Assembly: GCA_019916065.1 (NCBI GenBank)
Contig: CM034237.1
Location: 57,568,590-57,632,589, forward strand
Direction: 5' to 3'
From: Vitellaria paradoxa
Taxonomy: Eukaryota; Streptophyta; Magnoliopsida; Ericales; Sapotaceae
Length of the DNA stretch: 64,000 nucleotides
The notes below the pieces were generated by a model. That model searched no databases, was not told where the DNA came from, and worked only from the letters and a program-made list of their open reading frames with translations. Both the position numbers and the translations under genes were made by a program. Below are positions 23,407 through 36,222 of this stretch, in pieces (the stretch's first letter is position 1; each line of letters begins with the position of its first letter).

Positions 23407-24152
23407 TTATTTATTTAATTTTTTTTTGACTGATTATTCCATAATATTTTGTGGTGCTGATCTTATATAGCTAGGATATTCGAGATGTTTTCATCTTTGT
23501 TTTGAGATAATTGGGCATTTGAGATTTTGTTGTGGATTGGATGGCTTAGCTGTTATTTTGATATGTAAGATTAGAGCTCTTCCTTCTTGCTATTTGGGCC
23601 TAATGTTGGGTGCTTTGTTTCAAACATTGTAAGTTTGGGACGGCATTATTAAGAAGTACCAAAAGTATCTCAAGGAGAAATTGTAAATCGTAAGGAAGGG
23701 CGTCACGGTTAAGGTAAAGAACTCTTGGGCTTCCTTTGCAAAATATGGCTAAAAAGTTAATTTTTAGCTTTTAAATCAAAAGTTATTTGGCAACATCAAA
23801 AAAAAGAAAAAAAAAAGCGTAAAATGGCTATTTTAGCTCTTTTTTTTTTAACATAAATCACCAATCACGATGGGCAATAACGTCAATGAATAAAATTGCA
23901 AAAAAAAATAAATAAAAAATAATTACGAGAAAGAAGTTTTTTTATATGTTAAAAAAATTAATGTAAAAAACTAATTTTTTATCTAGCAGCTGAAAAATAA
24001 AAAATCAAATTTTTATTCCCGAGCAATTTCTTATAATGCTCATGTGGGCCGAGTGTATTGGAAGCAATTTTTTTTTTTTCTTTTTTTTTTTCTCCTTGGG
24101 ATTTTGGGTTAAGTCGGGTTGGCCTGGGTTGGGGTGTGATGGGTTGGCAGCA

Positions 24153-24513
24153 AGGCCCCGTTTGGCATCACAAACTAACTCTATAAATCTTTATAAATCT
24201 CCAACCTCTTTATTTCTAATTTTTCCGTCATTATGAATTTCAAAAAATTCAAATATTTCGTTAAAAAAATAAAAAAATCTAGAAGTAGGTTAATCGAATG
24301 TGTAAATTTTTTATACAATCATATTTTTCGTGTCGAAATCTTTCAAACGAATACCATTGTCACTATTTTTTGTGAATTTTTTTGAATCCGTGAGAACGGA
24401 TTTAGAAAATCGTTTCCACGGTTTGCGTCTTTAAAAAAAAAAAGCGCCAAAATCAATCCCAAATCATATTTTATCTCAATTTATTTTATTTTTTCTTACT
24501 CCAAATGAAACTT
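24153..24513. mobile_element. MITE with GTTTGG-type ends, copy 1
   Basis: The left end CCCCGTTTGGCATCAC and right end TTACTCCAAATGAAAC are inverted relative to one another. Internal sequence (AATCATATTTTTCGTGTCGA; CTTTCAAACGA; GTTAGAACGGATTT-like) matches the copy at 29437-30014, showing a dispersed family. Confidence 0.65.
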
Positions 24514-26785
24514 AAATATACTGTCAATTCAAAGATACTGTAATTTAAAACAAATAGATTAAAATTTAACAGATTAAAATTTAACGGTTGAATTTAAAAT
24601 TGTTAGATTAAAAATATAAATGTTCTTGAATCTTCGAACTTGGTTTCACAAGCCAAGCTAGTAGCTATTATAATCGCTGCTAACTAGTAATTGTTACAAT
24701 AGTGGATCAAATTTATCTAATATATTTTAATTTTCTTTTAAGTTTTTAAAAATAAAATATCGGATTAATCAAAATTAAAAATTCAACTAAAAAAATTACT
24801 TTTTTTTTCTTTTTCAAACATAAAAATAACTAATTTATTTGTAAATTTCCTTCTCAAACCAAGCCTAATTCAAATGTAATAATTCCGAATTCGCTGACCA
24901 CAAACTGACAGCTGCCTCCACTTTTAAGCAACTAAAGTTAGAAGATCGTTGGACCGGGCATGGTCAAAAAATGCACGCACTTTAACCTAAGAAAAGACAA
25001 CAGTTGATAAGCAAACCCTACTGTCTAGCGCCGAGCCTATCTATGTTTGGCTCTATGAAACTAGTGTGCGACTATTATGATTGTGAGATTCGATATCCAT
25101 ATATATATTAATATATATATGTATATGTATATATACATCATGCACGATATGTATCTCTTCTGGATTTGCTCCCTCGTTCTTTTCAGGATCCTTTTTCAGG
25201 GTGCAAGCCTGATGCGAGTAAACTCTCACTCACTCTCTGGTGCGTGCACTCTTTCTCTCCACTCAATCTTAGCTTTTGTTTGGTTCGTTTACTCCTTAGC
25301 CAAACATACCAACATGAAATTCACAGCATACGTAGAGTGGACTCCTCTAATCCATTCTGTTTTTATATTCATTAAAAAATTTAAAATATTTGAATAAAAA
25401 TATAAGTTGATAAAAATTAATAGAAAGCAACGCAGATTATAAATTGCGATACAATTTCCATTCATCCCATGTCCATGACATGGGACATGAGGTGCGTTGG
25501 GAGTGATAAAAATTAATAAAAGTTAAAATTTTGTAATTCGTATAATAAGTAAAAATTAAAATTTTTTTAAATATTTTCAGTAAATATAATGTTCCCAACG
25601 CAACCATAATATAATTCTAGATAATTGATTGCTTTCTAAAGCATAAGTCATTGCTTTCTAAAGTATATGTCACGTGTGTAGAAATATTTCCATCTTTTGA
25701 ATTACTTGGCACACTAGAAGACAAGAATTAGGAACGACCTCTAAATCATATCAACTTTATTAATTGGTGACTTCATAAACATTAAAGCTCGATTTATCTC
25801 TTAGTTTATCTACACGTGGCTTCGGACATTTCGAGATCACTAATCCCATAAATAATTAAAGGTAATGTTTTAAGAACTGGATCAGATCAGCTGATTCAAT
25901 AGGTTAGTCCATAGACTGGTCTAAGAAACCGTCCAATTAAATGTTTAAACCTGTTTAAACTTCGAATTGATAATTCAACGGTTAAACTGGTAAATTAGTG
26001 TCGGTTTTTATGAATTAAACTTTTTTATTTTTGAACGGTAAAATAAAAAAACTAACATGCACCACTATAGAATTAAACTTGGGTTTGCATCGTGACAAAG
26101 TATTATTCTTTTATTAAACCACTAATGCTTATTATTCTTTATTTTTGCTTGGTTTTACCTTTGTAATATATTAATTTTGAGTGATTTTATTTTAGGACAC
26201 CTTTATTGACACATTTTATTAGTAAAACAAAACAAAATAAAAGAATATGTGAAAAATATAAGTTTTTAAAATCATTATATAATTCTAACATATTTAGATA
26301 TTTTATTTATATATTTAAATATATTTATAATGTCACGATTCAACTCCAATTTAATTTTAGTTGAATCGATGATTGAACCATTAACCTGTGATTTGATCTT
26401 TTTTCCAGTTCGATGAAAGGTTAAGTTTTTAAAACATTGATTAAAGGGATGGGTGAGCTTCAATTTTCATGAACAGTAACCTAAAGTAAATTAAATGACC
26501 CCAAGAGAGTGGAAAATTTTGACTATTTTACAGAGAACCATCATTTCCGATTCCATCTTGGTTTACAAATACTCTCTCTCTCTCTCTCTCTCTGATTTGT
26601 CTTGAAAATTTTCTTTGGAGTCAGCAAAATGCAGCATGAAAGCGACCAGGATTAAAGACATTAATAGCCTCTCAAATAATTGAACTAATCAAGACAAGGG
26701 AAATCTCCCTAGCTTTCATCTAATATCAATCAAAGCTAAAAGGATTTGATATTGTGCCACCCTCCAAATCTAATTTCCCTAATCG

Positions 26786-28537
26786 ATGGTCACAAGCAAG
26801 CCAAACCTCGTATTCTCCTGTAGCTCCATTATTTACCTTGTATTTCTATCTGTATTTACTCTCCCAGTATTTGATCATCAACATCAACTTAACCATTCTC
26901 TACCGACCGTCACCACCACTTCCAGTGGGTTCTCTTCCCGCTCCTCCGCCGTCTTCCACGCCACAGCCGCCAAAAACTTCCCTTTCAAGCTACCGCGTTT
27001 ACTTTCCGATTTGCTATACACAGATTCGGGGACTAACGCAAACGTCACTAATTGGATAAAATGCTACAATCCGAGCGACAATATATACTTGAGTTTCATC
27101 ACCCCAATTCTACGACTTATCGAGGACCATTTCTTGGAAGGCTTTTCCATGTCTTCCGTCGGAGGCTCCATCTACATCACCGATCGGCGGCCGATTATGT
27201 TGTCGGGAGCTAGCTCATACCTCAGACGTCGAATCCGATAATTATTTCGATGTCAAAACTTAAATGTTTTTTGCTCCGCTTTACGCTACGATATTTCGAA
27301 TAATCAGTGTGGTCGGAATGCGCCTCGCTTAATACTCCCAAGATATGACTACCCGTGTACGGTATGCGACAATAAGATCTACGTGGCAGGGGGACAGTCC
27401 ACGTTGGACAGCCCCGGCTATTTGTCTGCTGAGGTGTACGACACGTCACGCGACGAATGGACCATGTTACCTAACGTGATCACCGCGAGATGCAAGTGTG
27501 CGCGTGTGACATGGCAAGGAAAAGTCCACGTCATCAGTGGATTTGTGGAAAGAGATGACTAGTATAGAGATCCTAGTTCTGCTGAGGTGTACAACGAGGA
27601 AAGCGGGAGGTGGGACCTAGTGACGGGGACGTACCACCACGGGCGGAGCTACATGAGGCAAGGGAGGTAAGTGATCTCTCAATTTTTAAGATAAAATTAT
27701 TTAAATGTTATCTTTATTGTTTTAATTTTATTAAAAAATTAAGATATTTTGATTTTATTGAAAATTTAAAGTTAACTCAAAATTTTTTAACATATAAGAA
27801 ATTTAAAAGAATTAAACTTGGTATTTTTTGTGAAATAGAGTGTATCATTTTAGTACATTATTGCATATTTTTATTTATACTATCAATAAATTTAGCATAT
27901 AACACAATAAATTCTATAGATAATAAAATTTAATAATAATTATATTTTTTGTAGTGAGGGATATCTCTCATAAACTTTAAGTGCTTGAATTATTAACTGT
28001 AAGAATTATATTTACTAGTTAATACTCAAGAATAATTAATTTTTTCTCTAAAAATAATATTATTTTTCTCATACTTTTAATTGAAAAATAAATCGATTGT
28101 TATTTTTTTTAGGTGTTCAGTGCCCCTTTGGTGCCCGGTGCCCCCTCAGTAAAAATTTTGACTCCGCCCTGTGTGCCACCTTATTTGGCTCCGGGGACTG
28201 CTTAAAGGCGTGGAAGGGACACATTGAAGCCTACGATGGGAGGCTTTTAATCTGTAGAACGTGGTTGATGGATTACAATTACAAATTCCTTCATCCTACG
28301 ACCAAGGAGATGGGTTGCCCTTGATCCCACGGCTGTGCCTTACGATGGCAGCAATTGGGACCCATTTGTACTTCTTGGTGGGTTGTCGGATGGCCGGGGA
28401 TTCGTCGACGACGAAATCAATGGTCAATGTGTTCGACACGTCAGCGCCCGTGGGGACGTGGAGGATCTTGGAGCCCATTGAAGAGAAGGTACAGAAAGAG
28501 CTGTGCACCCATCGTTGTGCCGTTCAGCCACCTTGAG
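26786..28537 (+). pseudogene. Broken kelch-repeat protein gene
   Basis: The reading starts at ATG 26786 with a hydrophobic N-terminus and WIKCYNPSDNIYLSF...EDHFLEGFSM, typical of a plant kelch-repeat family, and stops at 27239. The frame then shifts. 27361-27560 gives CDNKIYVAGGQSTLDSPGYL, SAEVYDTSRDEWTMLPN and VTWQGKVHVISGF, and stops at 27559; the next kelch piece SAEVYNEESGRWDLVTG follows. About 500 bp of AT-rich DNA (about 27668-28165) interrupts the gene, after which FGSGDCLKAWKGHIEAYDGR, then LTMAAIGTHLYFLVGCRMAG and VNVFDTSAPVGTW continue in shifted frames to 28537. Several stops, frameshifts and the interruption mean it cannot make the full protein. An intact relative would have about 380 aa with kelch blades. 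Identified from memory of the family. Confidence 0.85.
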
Positions 28538-29436
28538 ATTTTTGAATAAAGAGACTAATATCCATCTTTGATACTTAATTATGATATGATTTTATCATAT
28601 TGTATAATTAAGGTTTTGATAGACATTTTTAGTTATATATATACTAATAATAACTCGTAACTATAACATTCCTAACAAAATTAATATTAATTTTTTTTAT
28701 AATTAAAATTATTTTTTAATCAATAAAATTAAAAAAAAAAACAACAACAACAATAACAAGAAGGAAACTTTCAATATTACTTTATTTTCTTAAATGTAAG
28801 CATCATCCTCAAGCAGCATAGCAATGTGAGCTCCAGAATACCACTAGAAAGACAATTCTATGCACAAACACACGCAAAGATGGACAAGAAATTGAATAAA
28901 GGTCCCTCGAGAGTTTCTTCCTTCAGGATCATCGAGCAGGGCTTTTATTTTGCTCCAGCGGGTGTAGTACAGTTGTTAGTTGTTACTCGAGTAGCAGATT
29001 GCACCCAAGGATCATCGAGCAGGGAGTCTATTAGGGTTTCGATTGTTTTCTCTCTTTTTTTTTTTTTTTTTTTGTAATTATTGCTTTCTCTCTCTTGCTA
29101 TCAGCGACCGAAGGATGAGTTTTTTTTTTTTTTTTAATTTGGTTGATTAAAAAATATTTTTAATTAAATTTACTTAACACCGTTTTATTATTTAAACAAA
29201 ATCAAAATCATTTATTAGAAAAACTTTAGTAGCTAATTTTTTTTTTTCACTGCAGCGAACCATTACATTTACAAGCCTGTTACTCGAGAATAATAAAATT
29301 ATTTTAATATTTTTAATTATTAAATTATCACTGTCTGTCATTCTTTTAACTTTTTTTAATATAATCTTTTGGTATAATATCTTTTCTCAACTCATTGTTG
29401 AATCAATTTGAACTCAAATCAACTCAATCTTAGGTT

Positions 29437-30014
29437 TGTTTGGAGTACCAACCAAAAAAAAAAGTAATATAAATCTCTAACAACTTCTATAAATCACTAA
29501 AACTCTCTCTATTACATATTTACATTTTTTCACCTTTACTAATTTTAAAAAATTTCAATATTTCACTAGAAAAAACATAAAATCCAGAAAGAAGTTAACC
29601 AAGTGCATAAATTTTTTTTGACAATCATATTCTTTGAGTCGAAAGTTTTCAAACGAGCACAATTGTCGCTATTTTATACAAATTTTTTTGAATATGTTAG
29701 AATAGATTTGAAAAAACCATTTTAACTATTTTGGTACTGTGCATCTCCAAATAAATTCTTTGACTTCATTAGAACAGATTTGAAAAATCGTTCTAACAGT
29801 TTACCACTGTCAAGAGAGAGAGTAGAACTATTATACAGAATATTGAGTGTTAATTTTTTGAATCTGTTAGAACGAATTTGGGAAATCATTATAACGGTTT
29901 GCTACTATTCATCTCTAAAAAATTCGGTTTAGAAAGAAAACGCCAAACACTAAAATTAACTCAAAACTATGTTTTATCTCAATTTATCTTTTTTTTTTTT
30001 ACCACTCCAAACGT
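29437..30014. mobile_element. MITE with GTTTGGAGT ends, copy 2
   Basis: The left end TTGTTTGGAGTACCA and right end TACCACTCCAAACG form inverted ends. The internal block TAGAAYRRATTTGRAAAA is repeated three times in this copy (near 29700, 29770, 29870), so it is longer than its relative at 24153-24513. Confidence 0.7.
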
Positions 30015-31734
30015 TACCCTTATGATATGGAATTCATCCATCAAATTATGAAATTGTTTGGTGCACAAAAAAAAAAAAAAAAAAAAGTGCAACTTTGCAC
30101 TAGCATGTGACTTGTTATTTTAGTTTTTAGTTGGGCGTTTGGTAAACATTTGTAAAAATTGGAGAAAATGATAAGAATTAAAGAAAATTAGTAAAAATTA
30201 AAAATATATTTGGTGGAGAAAATTAGAAAATTTTGATAAAAGTTAATTATTTTGGTAAAAATTAGTAAGCTAAACAACCTCTGATAACGCAGTTATTCGG
30301 TGGCGTTGTGGATGATTTAAGCTCGAGTTCGGAAAGCTATCCTTGACACCAGTATGGTGCCTGTCAAAAAATCTCCGATACTTAAGCTAGCAAAAGAGAA
30401 CTTGAGAGAGAATTTTTGCAAAGTTAAAGTAAGGTAAAGAGAGTGTGCGTACCTTATATTTTGAAAGACATATATATACAGAGGTATAGCACTTGCATGG
30501 GTACGATACATACGAGTCTTACGTACTCGTGGTTTTCTTCCAATGCCGCTGTGCCACGTGTATTTGCGAATCCCTAGATGATTCTCATAATTAGTTATCA
30601 ACACTGTTATGTAGCAGACAATACTTTAATAAGCCAAAATTGCAGGATGTGCTAGAATACCGTTATGACGTAAGCAATCTTGCCTTTAATATAATAATCG
30701 ATCATGCCAGTCAACCATTAGGATCCCCGACTGATCGGTTAGATCGGTTGGTGATCGCTCGGGTACCATTAATTGGTTAGGTGCAACTTACCAGACCGGA
30801 TCGCTCAAGTAACAGTGATCAGTCGAATGCACCCTATCAATCTCTATATTTTTTTTACGTTAAAATTTCTAATAACACCTATCACAATGGTAATGTGTAA
30901 AAGAAAAATAAGAATTTAGTGGGGGGAAGAAAAGAGATTAAAAAAATAAAAACAAAAGGATGAAGCACGTTTTTAACCATTAAGTGAATTAGAAAATAAA
31001 TGAAGATACATTCATTAATAATTGTTTTTTAACTTAATTATTTTGTATTTATTAAATTTCATAAATTTTCTTTTATTTTTTTATCACAAGCTAAATTAGG
31101 GGAATAATTTTGAATTTTCTTCTCATTTATTTTTTAAAGCAAATATTTAATCACAATACAGTCTAAATAAATTACTTAATTACAACCCAGTTTATAACTA
31201 AATTATATAATTCTATGAATTTTGTGCAAGATAAACTCGAGGCTGATTTTTAGGTTATATTTGGAAAAGTTAGTTAAAAGCTAAATTCTGTTTTTTAGTT
31301 TTCTAAAACAACTAAAGTTATCATTTTATATTTTAATCTTTTGTTCACATCATGAGAGATAAAAATATTAAATTAACAAAAAATTAAAAATTATTTAAAT
31401 TTTTCTCTTTCAAAACACAAAAAATAAAAATCAAATTCTTTAGTAATTAATTTTAAAAAAAGATTAACTATATATATATATATTTTTTAAGCTTTCCAAA
31501 TGCTATCATAGGCTGGTAAGCTAGTTTAAATACCTAATAATTATTATATATTCTTACAATAATAATAATAATAGTTATTATTATTATTATTTAAAGAGAA
31601 AAAGAGTAAAAGTGGCCCCAGTGAATTTACAGAATTGACCATTGGGTCAAAACTAGCCCTAGGGCAACTCTTTAAAAGGAGGTAGCATCAAAAGAAGAGA
31701 CCCGAGAGCAGGGGGTTCCTGCCCAGGAAGGCGA

Positions 31735-31860
31735 AGTACCCTTCACGTGATCCTCTGGCGTTCGCACGTGACATCGCCGTAGTCCGTCGTCAACCGTCAA
31801 ACATGATACGAGAGCCCAGAAATCTTATCCACTCCGACAAGCAATCGCACGTGCGATCCG
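31735..31860. promoter_or_regulatory. Cluster of CACGTG (G-box) motifs without an adjacent gene
   Basis: CACGTG occurs at about 31745, 31765 and 31848, the last as GCACGTGCG, within a GC-rich island that also holds TTGACC-type sequence. G-boxes bind bZIP and bHLH factors in plants. No coding sequence is recognised on either side within a few kb, so function is uncertain. Confidence 0.35.
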
Positions 31861-32055
31861 GCCCACCCGCGCACGCGCAATGCCTTTGACCAATCACCAT
31901 CGAAGGGTTTGCATTGATCGGATAGGTGAGAGCAAATCAGAGCGGTCGAGTCGGGGAAACAGATCTGGTCCATCTTGAGAGACCTGGGGGGCCCACTACT
32001 GCTGGTTCGAACCTGAAAAGTCCGACACTTCGAGAGCTGACATGTCGGGTGGACG

Positions 32056-32095
<40 letters not shown>

Positions 32096-32561
32096 TTGTG
32101 ATCTGTTCTCGGGTTCCCGTGCAGTCCAAAATGCAATGTACGAGTTGAAATGTAATAATAAAGGGTCGGAATTTAATTAAAATTTATTAATTTTATTGAA
32201 TAGTATTTAGTTTTGTTCGAAGCTAACATAAAATATTATAAATTTTTGTAGATATGAATTACAAGGTAATGAAATTTAAATTCTCTATTTATTGTATAAA
32301 ATATAAGATATTAATTTTTATAATTTTATATAACTTCAAACACACTTTATTACAAAAGTTGTAAATACAGGATTCATTTGGACCTAAAAAAACTAAAAAT
32401 TTTCAAAAAAAGTTTTAAAAATTTTTAAATTTCTTCAATTAAATTTTATCACTTATCATTTTTACGTTATATTAACTCTACTTTTTGATTTTTTTTATTT
32501 TTTTTAGACTCTAAATGCCCCCCACAATCAAATATGTTTTGATTATATAATTTATAACTTA

Positions 32562-32695
32562 ATTCTTGGGAGTGCTTAGTTAGTTAAAAATTATAATAAA
32601 AATTTGATATAAAAATAATATGTAAAGGAATTTAATTTAAAAATATTTAAAAATTTAATAAAATTTGATAAGTTTTGATTGGTTTGAAACCTCAA
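32562..32695. repeat. MITE copy of the family seen at 22045 and 22428
   Basis: GAGTGCTTAGTTAGTTAAAA at the left and GATTGGTTTGAAACC at the right bound the same internal GATATAAAAATAATATGTAA and AATAAAATTTGATAAGTTTT sequence as the relatives. A further copy is at about 34385-34490. Confidence 0.55.
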
Positions 32696-35000
32696 AACTT
32701 ACTTTTTTTTTTTTTTTTTTTAAGTTATAGGATGTGTTTAGAGTAATAAAAAATAAGATAGAATAGGATAAAGTGAAATAATTTGAGAATTCTTATTTCA
32801 AACTACGGGATTAAAAAAATAAAAAAATTTTAGATATTTTTAATAAAAATTAGTGTGCTAGCGGTCTTAAAACCAGGATGCCAACCTGTCAAGTCATGCT
32901 ACGTGGCGAAAGAAAAAGGGTGGCCACCTGTACGAACGAGCGTGTAGATAAAAGGCCTCGGCCTTGTGGAGCCCAATGTGAGGTGGGGGTGGATGGGGTT
33001 TGAGGACACACAAACCGACACAAGTCCACATGATGGTTTAAGCTTCTATTGGGCCCCCAAAGCCCATTTTATTCTTTTTTTCTTTTCTTTTCTTTTTTTT
33101 TAATTATAACTTTAAAATGTGTTTGTTACATTTACAAAAAAAGAAATTAAAAAATTTCTGTTCATTTATATAAAAAATTAAAAAAATTAATTAAAATTTT
33201 TTTGTTATTTTTCATTTTAACGAATAATTTTATTTTAAAAAATTAAAATTAATTAGAATTCATGCACGGTTGAAGAATTTTAAGTTTTTTGTTTCGTACA
33301 TCGTTCCTTATTTAGAAGCATTTTGTTCTCCAAAATTTTAATAAATGTAAATAAAATACTTAAAATTTACCTAAAAAACAATTTTTAATAAAAAAATCAT
33401 ACATAAAAAATGTAAAAAAAAAAAAAACGACTTATTGTATGATCAAACCAAGCTTTAATCTTTACCTTCTTAATTAAGGTATGGCTTGGAAAGTTGCTAT
33501 CTACTCAATTTTTTTGATTTTTTTAAATAATTAAAATTATTTTTTGACATTTTAAACTTCTTTTAAATTATTAATGACAAAAATGTCAAGTGAACAAAAA
33601 ATTAAAAAATTAACTGCTAAAAAATTAACTATTTTCTTTTATCAAATAAAAAAAGAATTTGTATTTTTTTGCAACTAATTACAAAAATAATTATTTTTTT
33701 ATTTGTTCCCAAACCAGGCCTAATTGTTGTTACATCACAGAGGAGATGTTTGGTACCTAAATATTTACAAATTCTTATTAACTTTTACAAACTTTTGGCC
33801 ACTCAAATTTTTCATACATTTATTTTCAAATTCTGAATTCTATGAATTTTTGTCAACTTTTATAAATTTTACTAACTCTTCTAATTTTTTTAGAAATTTT
33901 TCTTACCATAACTATTTGAACGGGTATATGAAATTATATTCGAATGAATTTAATCAGAATTTTTGAGTTGCGCAGATTAAACCTCAAAAAATTAAAATTT
34001 AAATATATATATTTTTTATTTTTGAGGTGCCAAAAGTCTCCTAAATAATAATAATAATAATAGGACCGTACTATAATGGTAAGATACAATTTGTAATTGT
34101 TTGGGCATTATTAAAGAAAATAAAAATAATAAACCAAATCATGCTCTGACAGGTGGAATGGATAGGGGGTGGGTGGCCCACAAAATTGGGTTGCAGGTTT
34201 TCCATGAGATGTAAAACGCTGATGGGATTGAACTCTCTCACTCTTCCTTAAAAATCTGTACCCTCCCTGTCTCCCCAAATTTCTCAGTTAGACCGTTCCC
34301 GGGTGGAACGCCAAATGCCTAGGCAGGACCCTCTATTTTCCAAACCGCCCTCCATGCCGCTAAAATGCTGCAGGGAAAAAGCATAGTAAAAATATAAAAA
34401 TTTAATATAAAAATAATATATAATAAAATTTAAATAAAAATATTTAGTAAAGATTGGTGGTTTTAATTAGTTTTGGACAATCAAAAACTTTTTATTTCTA
34501 TTATTCTTTTTTAAAAATAAATTACATTTATCTTTTTTAAATATTAAAAAATTATATTTATTTTCTTTATCTTAAAATATTACAAACAATGACCCCTTGC
34601 TTTTGGATTGAAGAAATGAGAAAAAGTAAAATAATTTATAGGTTATTAATTCGTGCAGTGAGATAAAAAATGAATAATTTTTAGAGATTTTAGAATTTTT
34701 TAGTAATTTTTAACAAATCAAATACACATCACTAAAACTTAATAAGAAATGTGAAAATAATTAATATTTTTTATTTTACCTTTCGTTCTCTCATATTTTC
34801 ATCTTTTTTCGCAAAAATTCATAAAAACAAATGAAAATAAATAAAAACAAAAACTTTTTAGAGATTTTTGGAAAAAAAATTGATGAAAATGTGAGAAATA
34901 AAGATAAAATAAGAAAAATATTTAAAATTTTAATTATTTTAACATTTTCTCTTAAGTTTTTGTTGTTGAATTTAACAAAAAAAGATCAATGTTAATAATT

Positions 35001-35130
35001 CGAGGGTGGCTTGTAGCTCGTATGATCAAGAGCCTTCTTCCGCTCGTTTGCATCCGAGTTCAAGTATCAGAGGAGTCCTTCCCTCACCCTCAACAATACT
35101 ATAGGTTAAATATTCTAAAAGAAAAAAAAA
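35001..35130 (+). mobile_element. tRNA-derived SINE, second copy
   Basis: GGCTTGTAGCTCGTATGATC at the A-box position and GAGTTCAAGTATC at the B-box position, followed by CTTCCCTCACCCTCAA and an A-rich tail, align with the SINE at 23287-23390. The flanking duplication is not clear because an AT microsatellite follows. Confidence 0.65.
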
Positions 35131-35215
35131 ATATATATATATATATTAACATTTTAAAGGTTAAATATTCTAAAAGAAAAAAATTATATATATATATATA
35201 TATATTAACATTTTA
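35103..35215. repeat. 55-bp tandem duplication with AT microsatellite
   Basis: AGGTTAAATATTCTAAAAG occurs at 35103 and 35158, each followed by an A-run, a (TA)n tract and TTAACATTTTAA. It joins the SINE tail directly. Confidence 0.8.
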
Positions 35216-36182
35216 AGGTATATGAGGTAAGTATAATTTTAAATATTAAATATTATAAATATAATTATTTAAATATAGAGAGGATGTAATATAATTTATT
35301 ATTATTATTTTCTTAAACAAGGAAATTTAAAGGGAAACAAATGTCGCGGCGCTGGGAGGAAGAATTGGGCCGGGGCCCCCTCGGGAAAGCTTTGAAATCC
35401 AGCAAGGAAGATGGGGAGCTGGCCGGGCCAATGGCATGAATGACTTGGCTCCGGAGGATATACAAAAATAAATAAATAAACACAAAATTAATAATTTGAT
35501 GGGCCTGGGGTTTCTCTTGAAATTGCTCTTGGCCGGATGTGATGTCTCCGTTGAAAATTTTCCAATTTTACCTAAAAGTTATATTAACAAAATATATATA
35601 ATTTTGTAATGTTGTAATAATGATAATTTTGTATTTAACAGCTTTTTTTTTATTTTACAGGCATTTTGATTTAAAATAAAAGTTCCCTATTTAGCCACGT
35701 CATTATATTTATAAAAATAAATTGTGTTTGGTTCTTCTATTTGTATGATATTTAATTATTAATTGAGGGGAGTGGACTTTGTAAGCTATTTTCCTTCGAG
35801 AAGGTTAAGCTGTAAATGCCTTCTATTACCTTTTTATTTGATATTAGGGTCGTTTGGAGTCACAATTTTTAGTAATAAAATTTATTAATTTTGATTATTG
35901 AGTATTTGAGAAATTATTAACTTTTATTATTTTTTTCTCAACTACAATAATTTTTTTAACTCAAAAGTCATCAAAAGTTATTAAAAATTATTAAATATTA
36001 TATTACAAAATTTACTAAATATCTAAAAATTATAAAAAATTATTAAAAACAGTTACTTGATTCATCAAACATATACAAAATTACAAACATACAAAAAAAA
36101 TTATAAGTAATAACTTTTGAAAAAAAAAGTCAAAATTATTAAAAATTATGCTTTAAAATGCTTTTAAAAGATGAACATATAC

Positions 36183-36222
<40 letters not shown>

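Larger units (their letters stand above)
22566..26785. other. Gene-free repeat-rich interval
   Basis: Besides the SINE and the MITE listed separately, it contains T/A-rich sequence, a (TA)n tract near 25099-25138, a CT repeat at 26572-26594 and no coding sequence that I can support. The 25077-25397 ORF has no recognisable content. Confidence 0.6.

Noticed and set aside
28926..29026. Direct repeat AGGATCATCGAGCAGGG at two positions about 82 bp apart, suggesting a target duplication
   Set aside because: The DNA between lacks a recognisable element tail or ends, so the cause is unclear.
31797..32180. Overlapping ORFs on both strands over the GC-rich island
   Set aside because: Part is a (GA)n repeat and neither strand has a recognisable protein; higher GC explains the open frames.
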